From Allolobophora icterica (lineage: Eukaryota; Annelida; Clitellata; Crassiclitellata; Lumbricidae): a DNA stretch of 64,000 nt. The position numbers were made by a program, and so were the translations under genes. Below, piece after piece: positions 45,607 to 57,124 of the stretch (position 1 is the stretch's first letter; each line of letters opens with the position of its first letter). The DNA is taken from assembly GCA_963556255.1 (NCBI GenBank), contig OY744605.1, positions 39,335,608 through 39,399,607 of the forward strand. The letters run 5' to 3'. Below the pieces are notes generated by a model, which was not told where the DNA came from, did no database searches, and was given only the letters and a program-made list of their open reading frames with translations.

Positions 45607-46708
45607 TGTGGCGTTCACCTCGCCCTCTGGCGAGCGCGCGCCCTGTTGCAAGGCATCGACTGACTGGACAAAACGTGCGGGATTTGAACCCGGGACCATG
45701 TGGGGCTTATTTCTTACCTCAACACCACTTGTGTCGAGCACTATATAACTTTCTGGTACCAAGGATATTTCCTGACATATGTCTGCGTGTGTTAAAGGTC
45801 CTTCTGCCTTTACAACAGTATTTTCGGCGGGAAAGTTCCCGCGCAAACTGCCAACTTCCCGCGCTAGTTGTGACACGACACTTTCCAACTTCTCCTGGCG
45901 CAAGATAAATTCCCTCATTATTTCACACAATTCAACAACTTCGCCTGTTGAAATGGCAGCTGAATTTGCTGTCATCATTTTAATTATGTTTCACAATGAC
46001 TTATATTTATTGTAATTTAAATGAATTAAAGTCAGTTATTACGGTTAATTGTCAATGTTCTCTAATCTGCGAATAAAGAATTAAAATCTACACGCTAGTG
46101 TGATAAATGTCAAACTGATACAGTGGCGAACATACGGAATCTACTTCTGTTTCTCTTATCGGAGAAATCACAAATTAGCTTACTTATCGTTGATTCAACA
46201 ATTCAATAATCACACTTTACACATGCTCGCATTTGACGACACAAACTACCGATCGATACCAAAAATACAATTAAAACAACTGGAATCGATACTCAACCTC
46301 TAACCGGAAGAAAACACTGATTCACAAGTATTTCCAGTCGATCATACGACTTCGATCCGTCGAAATATCAAACTGCACCAACACGTCCGACAGCGACGAA
46401 AACAACACAGAAAAAGCGCACGTCTCACTTCGACGACATCCACACAGAAAAGGCGCGTAGCAGGCCAGGTCTCGCTGTTTTATAGACAATTCACTTGGCG
46501 CCAAATATTCCCGAGCATTTCTGACCAATGAGAAACCTCCATTCTGTCAGGCGCACACAGAAATCTACCGCGCTAGTTCAGGATTGGTGCTCTATTAATA
46601 GAATTAACGAGATGCGATAATATGTAAATTACTCGGTGTGCGTGGCCACATTTATGTTGCGCTAACCATTCGTTCAAACACACATTATATAAATTGACGT
46701 TCGTCACA
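45607..46708 (-). repeat. 3' LTR
   Basis: Near-identical to 52526-53627. It carries a second copy of the first ~124 gag codons (ATG at 45978), which reads out into flanking LINE sequence. Minus-strand AATAAA at 46006-46011. Confidence 0.95.
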
Positions 46709-46723
46709 CCCTCCACCCCCTTC
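46709..46723 (-). other. Polypurine tract
   Basis: GAAGGGGGTGGAGGG on the minus strand directly abuts the 3' LTR start TGTGACG; this is the expected plus-strand primer. Confidence 0.85.
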
Positions 46724-47038
46724 GAGAAAATTTTCAAACATTGGAAATTTTACTTAAAGCCAAGTTCTCAAGTCAGCAATGTTCATTCAGCAGCAACAAA
46801 AACATTAGAGGAATTATACATTACTAGTAGACTCCTCTATCTAGTTTCTCAATTGTTACTAAACTGGTTCTGGGTATAGGGTCCATCCTTGACAGTAATT
46901 AGCTAAGGTGGAACAACCCACAGGCACACACAGTTTAATGCCTTAATTAGCTAAGACACACACCAAAAACAACTACTACACAATGAACTTGAATTAAGTA
47001 AACCACAAACAATCAATGAATAAATAGAGTCCACAATG
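46724..47038 (-). other. Noncoding 3' leader of the retrotransposon
   Basis: About 315 bp between the end of pol and the polypurine tract. No ORF; no env. Confidence 0.7.
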
Positions 47039-50000
47039 TCAATCTCTATATCTAGCTGGCTTCACGGTATTTCGTTTCGGCCGCTGAATGCGTTTATTTC
47101 CATCTCCCTCAGAATCACTCCTCTCGGATTCGAACTCAGTTTCTTCTTCTCGCAGTTCAAGATAACCCTCACCTTCATACTTCTTCAACTAATCAACATA
47201 CACAATTTTCGGCTGTGCCCGTGGTGATTTTTGTATTTTATACAAAACCGGACTTAACCTTTCTTTAACTTGGTACGGACCAGTGTACCATCGGGTCCAT
47301 TTCTCTTTCAATCCGACTCCGGTCCTTGGGTAAAAATACCAAACCAAACTGCCAGGTTCAAACTCCACCGGTTTAACTCTCATATCATAGCGAAAAGCAC
47401 GTTGCGTTGCTTGGCGCTGCATAAATTTTCTAGCAATTGTAAAGTCTTCTTGCATCCTGGAAACCTGTTCATAAACAAAATCATCAACAGACAAACTAGC
47501 AGGTAAGACTTGACTATCTCCTAAAACAAGATCAATAGGCAGACAGGTTTCTCGAGATAGAAACAGGCGATTCGGCGTGAATCCTGTGCTCTCGTTCTCG
47601 CTTGCTCGGTACGCCGCAAGAACATAGGGTAAGTGCACGTCCCAATCACGTTGACGTTGAGAGACCACTTTGCCCAGCATCGAGTTGAGTGTGCGGTGAA
47701 AGCGTTCCATCGCGCCGTTACTACTCGGTTTATACGGCGTCGTTCTCGTCTTGTCGATGCGGAGTCGCTGGCAGAGATCGCGAAACAGAGCGGACTCAAA
47801 GCACGCGCCCTGATCGGTAACAATCTGTCGCGGGCACCCGAATCGAGAGATGAATTCCTTCACCAGCACCCGAGCGACTGTAGTTGCTGTCTGATTCCGG
47901 ATCGGATAGGCTTCGGCCCATCTGGAAAAATGGTCCACGACTGTTAAGATGTATCGATAACCAGAGTTAGATAACGGATGTGGTCCCGTTATATCGATTC
48001 CGATACACTCTAGTGGGTTTCCCACCGTCAAGTTCTGAAGTTTTCCTTGGCTCGGCGGCTTGCCTCTCCAGTAGCGAGCACAAGCTTCACACTTCTTAAG
48101 AACTCGTCGCACATCATCTCGCCAACTTGGCCAATAAGCCCGGCGTTGGACCTGTGCCATGGTCTTCCGGCATCCCAAATGCCCGCCTGACATTCCTTCG
48201 TGTGCCAGTTCAATCAATCTGTCCCGACGTTGTGGTGGCATGACAATCTGGAACCACTTCGTCCGGCCTGTTTCTGGATGCAACCATTCTCGCATCAGGA
48301 TCTCATTTTGCAAAGACAATTGAGGCCATTGTGCCACCAAGGTCTTGATTGTTCGACTTTGTGATCGCAGCATCTCCATAGTTGGTGGTTCCGTTGACTC
48401 CAACTGTTTCATCACAATCCAGCCAAGTTCCGGGTCGTTCCGTTGCTCCTCTCGTATCTCATTGGTTTCCCAACCGGTGGGTAGATCGGATGATTGAAGC
48501 GTCGGTTCAGTCAGCACTCGTACCGCATCAATCCGATGTGGCCATCTCGACATTGCGTCTGCATTTCCATGCGAAGCTCCTGCTCGGTGCTGTATCTCGA
48601 AGCTAAACTCTTCTATTACAGTGAGCTATCTGGCCTGCTGCCCGATCGGAAGCGGCGTTCTTCGGAGCCATTGCAAGGCCGAGTGATCCGTTCGAAGGAT
48701 GAACTTTCGACCTAGCAGGTACTGACGGTAAGTCTTCAAAAAGTGTACTACTGCTAAAAGTTCCCTTTTTGTCACATCGTAGTTTCCTTCGGCTTCGGAG
48801 CAGACTCTACTTCCATAGCAGATTACACGTTCTCGCCCTTGTTGTCGTTGAGACAGAACGGCTCCAATTGCGTCTGCGGATGCATCAGTGTCTAGTACAT
48901 ATTGGTCAACATCGTTCGGGAGAGCCAGAATCGGTGCTTCCGTTAACCGTAACTTCAGCTCACAGAAAGCGTTCTCACAGTCCTGAGTCCATTCGAACCG
49001 GAGACCTTTTTGTGCCAGCGAGTGTAAAGGCCGCGCAACATTTGCAAAACCCGGAACAAATTTACGGTAGTACGAACAAAGTCCAATGAAGGAACGTGAC
49101 TCTTTCAGTGACTTTGGCGTAGGCCATTCTTCCACCACTCGAATCTTTTCTGGATCCGTTCCAACTCCTTGACCACTTACCACATGTCCTAGAAATAACA
49201 CCTGGCGTCTGAAGAGATGACATTTGCTGGGCTTCAGTTTTAATCCAGCTTCGCTCAGTCTCTCCAACACTCGTGCGATTCGTTCCAAGTGAGACTTCCA
49301 ATCGGCGGCAAACACTATTATATCGTCCAGGTACACCAGGCAAATTTCAAAATTTAAACCTGCCATCACAAGACTCATCATTCTTGAAAAGCTTGCAGGT
49401 GAGTTGCTTAAACCAAACGGTAAGACTCGGAATTGAAAGCTACCTCTTCTCGTAAGGAATCCTGTCCTATGTTTGTCTTGCGGATCAACTGCCAGCTGGT
49501 GGTAACCTGCACGAAGGTCAAATGTACTGAACCATGTTGCACCTGCGATCGAATCCAAACTCTCACTGATGAGTGGAAGCGGGAATGCGTCAGGTCGAGT
49601 TTTGGTGTTGACAGCTCGGTAGTCCACGCAGAACCGAGGTGTTCCATCTTTCTTCTTCACGATGACCACATTACTGGCCCATTCTGATGTCGACGGCTCG
49701 ATCAACTTCAGCCGGAGCATTTGATCCACTTGTTCGTCTATCATTGGAAGTAAGGCCAGTGGTTGACGACATAAGGTTTGTCGGACTGGTCGTTCTCCTC
49801 CAGTGTCAATCTTGTGCTGCAAAATATCCGTGTAGCCATAGTCCCATTCGTGCAAAGAGAATGCTTTACGGTGTTGCAAAACTGTTTGCTTCAGCTGCAA
49901 CCGTGCTTCTGGCGTGACATCCTCTGCTACATCAGTCCATAATGGCGACAACACTTTTTCGACTTCTTCGTTAGAAGGCTCCGTGTGATTCTCTATCACT

Positions 50001-52897
50001 TGGCCGCAGCTGGACACCTGGCCATCGTTAGAATTTTCGCCGTAGACTGTGACGATTTCGGTTGCACATTGGAGTCCTTTCTTTAGTCTTACTGCACTAG
50101 TTGTCGGATTCAAAATTCTCAGAGGCAAATCGATAGCGCGTTCTGGCAGCAGAGTCCCAGCCACCAGCACTCCTGAGTCAAGCAGTTGAGGTTGAGTCGC
50201 CCAACTTCTTCCACAGACATCACCCAATTTCGCTAGGATGGCGTATGCTTCAACGTTCATTTCGCTTAACGCTGGCACTTGCACGTCATGTGCCAACGCT
50301 ACTTTGTGACACATTGCAGATGCTGATCGACAGTGAATGCCGACTTCATGCCCATCTATCGTAATTGTCTTCTTACCAAAGTTCCACTGGACTTGCTGAC
50401 TTTCAAGCCAGGCCAGACCCAGGATTAGTTCTGAAATCTGTTCTGTCACCAAGCAGTGTGCATCGAATTGAAGTCCATCGATTTCAACGGTTAGCTTCGT
50501 TTCGCCAATAACCCGGATCTCAGTTCCATTTGCAGCTTGCAACAGTTGTCTGGAACGTTTAACATCTGCTTTCTTCACCATGGAGCTCGGAACTAACGAC
50601 AGTTCGCATCCTGTGTCAATCAAGGCAAACGTCGTTTTTCCATTGACTTTCACCGACAGGTAAGCGTTGCTGCTACCTTGTACATGATTCGAACGGAGAG
50701 TTACTGGCGGTTCCTCACTGGAAGCTGGACCAAGTTGTGTCGGCACCGGACCAGGACAATCCCTCACTAGATGATCGGACTGACCGCAACTGAAACAGGT
50801 TCTAGGCGACTTTCTTCTTACCTGATTTGGCGGTTGACTTTCCTCAGCGGTTTCTGGTCGACCACGGGTTCTTTCCCACTGTCGTCTGGTTGTGGAGGCG
50901 GTTGTCGCTAGTAGTTCTTTAGGCTTCGTCTCCCATGACTCCAGTCTGTTCAAACGTTTCTCAAGGCTCGCCGTCTGCCGTCGTTGCGGTTCCAGTTCGT
51001 CTCGGATGAGTTGTCGCATTTTCTCCAATAGTCCTTCGTCCTCTCGCACCATCTTGGCTCGCACAGGTCGACGGTCGGATTGATCAGAATCTCGTCGTTC
51101 GGCTTTCTGATAACCCTCGAACCTCATGGCTAGGTTGTATGCTTTGTCCAACGTTTCCGCTTCACGCTCACGAACTTTCATTGCCAGTTCTTTGTCTCGG
51201 AGAGCGTCAATAAATGCTCGAATTGCTATGGCTTCACTGTGACTCGGTGTCGGTCCAGGAAAAGCAAGGATCATTAACCGTCTAATATCTTGCACTAATG
51301 AACCAAGTTCCTCACCTTCTCTCTGTCGTCTGGTGTTTAATTGCGTTTGGTACAATGTGGTTTGATCTGTTCCACCGTACCTCGACTTTAGTTTCTGAAT
51401 CAGGTCGTCTGACGTCATCACATTGGCTGAGTCGAACTCCCATAGCAGTTGATTGGCCGGTTCCACTAACGCACACATCAGCTGATGAAGTTTTTCTTCT
51501 TCCGTCCATCCATTGTGTTTTGCGCACACCTCAAATTTTCGGACAAAAGCTTGGACTGCAGTTTTTCCATTGAACGTACCAATTTTAATCCATTGTCTAC
51601 TGGAACGCAGTGAAGACAGCATGGTTTGGTTGTCCGGTATCTTCTGCAACTGTCCTTTCTCTTCTGTTGACTTCACATTCTGACCCGGTTGTGGTTCTAC
51701 TGTCGACCCAGGTTGACCTTCATCAGCCATCACCGTTTCAGTGGCGACGGACGTTGTGACCTTCGCCGCTGGGTTTGACGCAGCAAGTTCAAGAGTCATC
51801 GGCAAGAGCGGAGGACGTCCTTCAGTCCTTCCCTTCCCGACTTGCACTGGAACTTCTTGGCATGGCTTTCTGTAGATTTCACAGCTCCACGTTTCCGTTG
51901 TTGTCGCTGCTCCAAACGAAGTCGGAATCGACATCACCGTTGGTAGGTAACTGGAACTCAGGTGCCCACGACTGATTGCAACCGGACGACGTTCCTGAAA
52001 TGACCCGGACACCGCCCAGACCGAAGGTTGGTTGAGAGGCATTGAACTTGAATGTGTTGGTATACCAGCGCTTTGTTTTCCGTAGGTGAAAGGAACCGAA
52101 GACAACGACGCAAAACTCGTGAGACTGGGACGTGCACTTTCGTCGAGGGCAGCGTACCAAGCGCGAGTCGGATGACGAACACTATCGCTCATCTGCTGTG
52201 TCATCGGTTGTCTCATCTCCCGACCAGTATCTGAAACTAGAAACTTAACATTAGTCTGTGTTTCATAACATTTATCAATAAACATCTCCTGTTGTTCAAG
52301 CATATTCTTTTTCCAAGGATGTTTAAATGTAATTTCCTGATCACTAACTTCACTCATTTCGTCTATTTCCTTGTCTTGTTGACCAAAATCACTCACTTCT
52401 AATTCAGACTCACCCATGTCCATTATGTCTATAGGTCGAGTAAATCTTCTATCTAAACCTACTTCCGGCTCTACTTCCGCCCGTCTTTCCAATTCAGCCA
52501 TTAACACTCCGATTCTGGTACCACGTGTGGCGTTCACCTCGCCCTCTGGCGAGCGCGCGCCCTGTTGCAAGGCATCGACTGACTGGACAAAACGTGCGGG
52601 ATTTGAACCCGGGACCATGTGGGGCTTATTTCTTACCTCAACACCACTTGTGTCGAGCACTATATAACTTTCTGGTACCAAGGATATTTCCTGACATATG
52701 TCTGCGTGTGTTAAAGGTCCTTCTGCCTTTACAACAGTATTTTCGGCGGGAAAGTTCCCGCGCAAACTGCCAACTTCCCGCGCTAGTTGTGACACGACAC
52801 TTTCCAACTTCTCCTGGCGCAAGATAAATTCCCTCATTATTTCACACAATTCAACAACTTCGCCTGTTGAAATGGCAGCTGAATTTGCTGTCATCAT
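47039..52897 (-). CDS. Gag-Pol polyprotein of Ty3/gypsy element, two in-frame TAGs
   Basis: One frame of 1953 codons. Residues ~1-130 lie in the LTR and are predicted helical (EVVELCEIMREFILRQEKLE). Gag core ~430-640; CCHC knuckle CFSCGQSDHLVRDC at ~700; aspartic protease LIDTGCELSLVP at ~760; RT with RFCVDYRAVN, FSTFDLRAGYHQ and VYLDDIIVF at ~1187; RNase H YVLDTDASADAIGAVLSQ at ~1330 and LRTDHSALQWL. Integrase has an HHCC finger (HEGMSGGH, CEACAR), a D-D-E core (IDITGP, VTDQGACF, NGAMERFH) and a GPY/F-type module (WTRWYTGPYQV). Frame breaks are TAG at 48626-48628 (between RNase H and integrase) and TAG at 47189-47191, 50 codons before the final TGA. An alternative gag start is the ATG at 52499-52501, just past the primer-binding site. 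Confidence 0.94.
52505..52523 (-). other. Primer-binding site, tRNA-Leu-like
   Basis: TGGTACCAGAATCGGAGTG on the minus strand starts 2 nt inside the 5' LTR border. TGGTACCAG matches the complement of the 3' end of tRNA-Leu(UAA)-type tRNAs as I remember them. It lies within the open gag frame. Confidence 0.7.
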
Positions 52898-53627
52898 TTT
52901 AATTATGTTTCACAATGACTTATATTTATTGTAATTTAAATGAATTAAAGTCAGTTATTACGGTTAATTGTCAATGTTCTCTAATCTGCGAATAAAGAAT
53001 TAAAATCTACACGCTAGTGTGATAAATGTCAAACTGATACAGTGGCGAACATACGGAATCTACTTCTGTTTCTCTTATCGGAGAAATCACAAATTAGCTT
53101 ACTTATCGTTGATTCAACAATTCAATAATCACACTTTACACATGCTCGCATTTGACGACACAAACTACCGATCGATACCAAAAATACAATTAAAACAACT
53201 GGAATCGATACTCAACCTCTAACCGGAAGAAAACACTGATTCACAAGTATTTCCAGTCGATCATACGACTTCGATCCGTCGAAATATCAAACTGCACCAA
53301 CACGTCCGACAGCGACGAAAACAACACAGAAAAAGCGCACGTCTCACTTCGACGACATCCACACAGAAAAGGCGCGTAGCAGGCCAGGTCTCGCTGTTTT
53401 ATAGACAATTCACTTGGCGCCAAATATTCCCGGGCATTTCTGACCAATGAGAAACCTCCATTCTGTCAGGCGCACACAGAAATCTACCGCGCTAGTTCAG
53501 GATTGGTGCTCTATTAATAGAATTAACGAGATGCGATAATATGTAAATTACTCGGTGTGCGTGGCCACATTTATGTTGCGCTAACCATTCGTTCAAACAC
53601 ACATTATATAAATTGACGTTCGTCACA
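52526..53627 (-). repeat. 5' LTR
   Basis: TTTATATAATG lies 15 nt inside the 5' end (possible TATA box near 53606), an AATAAA at 52925-52930 and the ATG of gag at 52897. A pol III B-box-like GGTTCAAATCC occurs at about 52599-52609. Confidence 0.92.
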
Positions 53628-53722
53628 TATGGCAACAGGGACTGTGGCAGGTCCTAAGGAACTATGGAATTCCAAAAGAGTTGGTGATACTCTTAGATAT
53701 ATACAGAAAGTATATGTGGGTC
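53628..53722 (+). mobile_element. LINE reverse transcriptase, continuation
   Basis: Reads GLWQVLRNYGIPKELVILL on the plus strand, the segment that follows RT motif A in the interrupted LINE at 45230-45606. The piece ends abruptly near 53722. Confidence 0.8.
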
Positions 53723-53729
53723 CTTCTAC

Positions 53730-54240
53730 ATAGGAAAAGCTCCTGGATTGGGCCGTGGAAGGGTGCATACGAGGGACATCCATAAGACAACGGGCCAAAA
53801 TTCGCAAGAAGGCCCTCGCAGGTATGGAAGAAACCAGGGCGCAAAAATTCATTAGGTAAGACGGAGCAGACCCAGTGAGGCAGTTGCGTATAAGAGTGAG
53901 AGTTTTCAACTGAATTCGCTGTTGGACAGGGAGCCAGTGGAGAGAGTCACAAAGGAAGGCAGAAATGTGGCAAAATGTCTGTATATCACCGATATGTCGA
54001 GCAGCAGCATTAAGAATAGACTAGAGTTTGTGGATATTGGAGGAGGAAAGGTCAATCTACACAGCATTGCCAAAGTCCACCAGAGCGACAGCATGAAGGG
54101 AAAGAGACTTGCGGATAGATTGGAGCTGGCGTAGATGATAAAAGTAAAATCGTGACACAAGATTAACTTGATCAGTAAAGGAGAGAGTAGGATCAAGGAC
54201 AATTCCTAAATAGAGGAGAATTCAAGGAGGTGAAATGCAA
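53730..54240 (-). mobile_element. CR1/L2-like LINE RT C-terminal fragment
   Basis: Minus-strand pieces LDPTLSFTDQVNLVSRFYFY, ALVDFGNAV, LNAAARYIGDIQTFCHISAF and LHWLPVQQRIQLKTLTLIRN are the canonical C-terminal region (AARLI..., LHWLPV..RI.FK). Different orientation and family from the LINE it abuts. Confidence 0.85.
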
Positions 54241-55199
54241 ACATTAGTTTAAATCAATTTCTGTGCACTACTTATAATAGTTTTTTTGCACGCAATAAAA
54301 ATTTCCAACTTCTGTAAAGGTGTAGAAATTACCTTGAAATTAAACCAAAAGGCCACCCCAAATTAAGTTTTGAGATTATGATTTTGACCGAAGAAATTTT
54401 AAGGCTACACAGCATACATTCAGCCAAAAAATAGCTTTAGGCACTGATTCCGGGGCTAAAATGGGAATGGACATAACCTGGCATCAAATGTGTGTACTGC
54501 TAGAATTCAAACTACAGCAAAATTAGTTTTAAACTACATTTAACTAGACATTACCAAAGATAAAGTTAATGCTGGCCACCAAGTTTTGTCAGCAGTTACA
54601 CGCTTCACTGTTCACACGAAGTTAGCCCTGAATCGGAGCACGCCTATTTATGTAACACTTAATCGGCAATTCGAAAGTGCTTCAACTTACGTTCTTTACA
54701 ATGTAGCATTAAAAAAATCAGGGAACATAACCGTGGACTAACGACTCACACTTACTGGAACCCAACACAAACAGAACACGCACGTTGGAGGCTAACATCC
54801 GTATAGTTTTATAGCCATTAAGTAAAGTGTGCCCATGGCGTCAAAGGATTCCCCTTATCCACGATTGTCCGGCCTCCGTGGTCTGTCAGAGGGCTTTCAC
54901 GAAACACCAGTTGGACGATCACCAAGTTTATTCTATTGGGGATTGACAGCACCGTCCGCAATCTCCACTGCAGTTTTCGTCAGCAGTTCTTATTCGTCAG
55001 CTGTCCGTAGTTGACAGAGGCTTTCCGTAATCGTCCGCTGCTCTCCGTCACCAGTCCTCTCCGGTTAAATTGCTGTTTAACGACACTGTGTCATAACAAA
55101 GATGATTAGAGTCGCCCTCCTCCATTATCCAGGCTTTGGACTGGCACTGCCAGATTACGAGCAGTGGCGGAGCTTTTTCCATTAAACGGTTGTCCTTAT
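54241..55199. other. Spacer with a dispersed segment
   Basis: No gene seen. 55075-55180 (CGACACTGTGTCATAACAAA ... GAGCAGTGGCGGAG) is the approximate reverse complement of 33260-33355, the extra DNA at the end of Kv copy A, so both are ends of one dispersed repeat. Confidence 0.5.
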
Positions 55200-55204
55200 A
55201 TTGT

Positions 55205-55560
55205 AATTAAGGGAGACTGGAGGAAGGAGGGGACTCTAGGGGAGGCTGGATTTCTTCGGATTTCAAAGAGCCTGCCGGCTGGATGAGAGGACTCTAGAAG
55301 GGTACTCTATTGGAACTCTACAGGAGGGTCCGGCAGGCGGACTTCAAAGAGCGTGCCGGCTGGAAGAGGGAAGGGGACTCTAGGGGGCTATAGGAGGACA
55401 CCACAGGGACCCAATGGCAGGCAGATTTAAAGAGCGTGCCAACTGAAGGAGGAAGGGGCCTCTATCGGGGAACTGGCGGAGGGAGAGGGGACCCTAAGCA
55501 GGACACTGTAGAAAACAGGCGGAGGGAGAGGGAACGCTTGGGGACTCTGGGATAACTAAA
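55205..55560. repeat. G-rich degenerate minisatellite
   Basis: Irregular repeats of GGAGGGAGAGGGGAC, GGGGACTCTAGGGG and AGAGCGTGCCGGCTGGA. Strong purine bias on the plus strand. No ORF of note. Confidence 0.7.
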
Positions 55561-56575
55561 GGTACAATTGAAAGGGTAAGGGGACCATCTCGCCACAAAA
55601 CCCACGCACTTCTGTGGGAGCTGCGTACGGATCGCGGTGCGCCTCCCGATGGTGGCTTATTTCATAGATTTAAATCTCGGGTTAGCACGGTCCGTACACT
55701 TCTGATCTTGACGGCTGTCCCTCTACAGAGTCCCTTCCCTGACTGGGAGGCTGCTGTCATCCGGCATCTGCCATGTGACTTGCTGGGTAAGCCTTACTGT
55801 ATCAGAGCATGTGGAAGTGTACGGTATTCATGCAGTATGCAAATGCATATTGCTTAATCTTATTACAATTTGCCATTAGCTATACAGATGTGCACCATAA
55901 ATAAGGATGCTCATAATATTATTTGTAAATCACAAGGCAACTGTCTGTTGGTGCATTCTCTCTGTCCCTTTATGTGTAGTTGGGGTTAGTTGTCTTGTAG
56001 TGGCCTTAGAGAACTTGGCCCTCTTGACTGGTCTCAGGACAAACGGCTGTTCTGCTCTCAAGGTGACTCATGCTTATCAACTCTCCTCACTAGAACACCT
56101 AGCTGCTCCGTGTTGCCCGACGCCGACATTTCGACACTACCAAGTCCGATAAGCTATATATAATCTACTTTGGTTTTCGGTACGCCGATCGAGTACGGTG
56201 TCGATTCTGAGTTTCCTGAATATCGGGATATCGCCTTGGTGTCAGTTCAACCACTGTTTAGATTCTTTGCATGTGATTGAAATGTTGTTTGAAATGAACA
56301 CGAAGTTGTATGTTGAATTGGTCGCCTGTAAACTGTTTATGTGAGAGGGTAATCCAGGCTGTAGTGGGACTCTTGACCCTTTTGGATCGCCATTTTGACG
56401 CCATCACTTGAAATGCAATATAGGCGAAACTGTCATAATTTGATTTGTCAGTTGTGTGGTGTTTCAATAAACAATTCAATTAATCAATGAGGCATACATA
56501 CAATAGGCCCTACTAACGTTTGGGCGGTTGAACCAATTGAGGTATACATGTCTACATACCTCATTGATTGATTGA
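55561..56575. other. Spacer before the second Kv duplicon
   Basis: No coding or RNA gene recognised on either strand. TTGATTGATTGATAT just before copy B could be a LINE tail. Confidence 0.4.
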
Positions 56576-56887
56576 TATATGAACTGTCGTGCATGGGAAT
56601 ACTTGGATAGAAAACATCGAGTCTCTGAATAGCCTATGCTCCAATCGATACTATCGAGTCCCAGACAGCCCCGTTCATTGGGCCCCACAGCTGGCCTGCA
56701 TTGATACTGCGCCACAGACTGCAACTGAGGGCCAGCTATGGGCCCTTTGTGGGTCCAGCTAACGTAGCTAACGTCAGAGGCATATTATTCTGTGCTTATT
56801 CAGAACGATATGCAATGCGCCCAATTTAAAGACATTGAAGTAACAATTACATGTAGGTACAATGAACTGTAAGATGTACCTAAACAT

Positions 56888-56893
56888 TTTATT
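56888..56893 (-). promoter_or_regulatory. Candidate polyadenylation signal of Kv gene 2
   Basis: AATAAA on the minus strand, 232 nt beyond the stop, at the same place as in paralogue 1. Confidence 0.5.
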
Positions 56894-57124
56894 AGTTATT
56901 TTCAGTCTGAAAATAATCTATTACAGAAGATTATGCTTCTAAAGCGAATTTAGGCCTAACGCCTAGAGTCCGCCTGGACGCAACTGTTGTTCATCACAAG
57001 CCCATCGGGAGTCAGTCTAAAGCTGATAAACTGTGTTGGTATACCCGGCACACGTACACAACCAACACCAGTTAATGCAGTGTAGAGCTTTGTTGCCACT
57101 GCTACGCGTATATATCAGAGGTAA

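Larger units (their letters stand above)
45607..53627 (-). mobile_element. Full-length Ty3/gypsy retrotransposon (8021 bp)
   Basis: Two 1102-bp LTRs (45607-46708 and 52526-53627), ends TGTG...CACA, and a 4-bp target duplication TATG (45603-45606, 53628-53631). A primer-binding site lies next to the 5' LTR and a polypurine tract next to the 3' LTR. One gag-pol frame runs in the order gag, CCHC, protease, RT, RNase H, integrase, as in Metaviridae. No env frame. I saw a single LTR difference (46514 A versus 53433 G), so the insertion is recent. It lies in a LINE RT gene. Confidence 0.96.

Noticed and set aside
47039..47191. env or an extra accessory ORF after integrase
   Set aside because: It is the same frame continuing after a TAG, rich in Glu/Arg, with no signal peptide or membrane segment.
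48626..48628. TAG reassigned to an amino acid in this organism
   Set aside because: Kv gene 1, Kv gene 2 and the CaaX ORF all end in TAG at family-appropriate positions.
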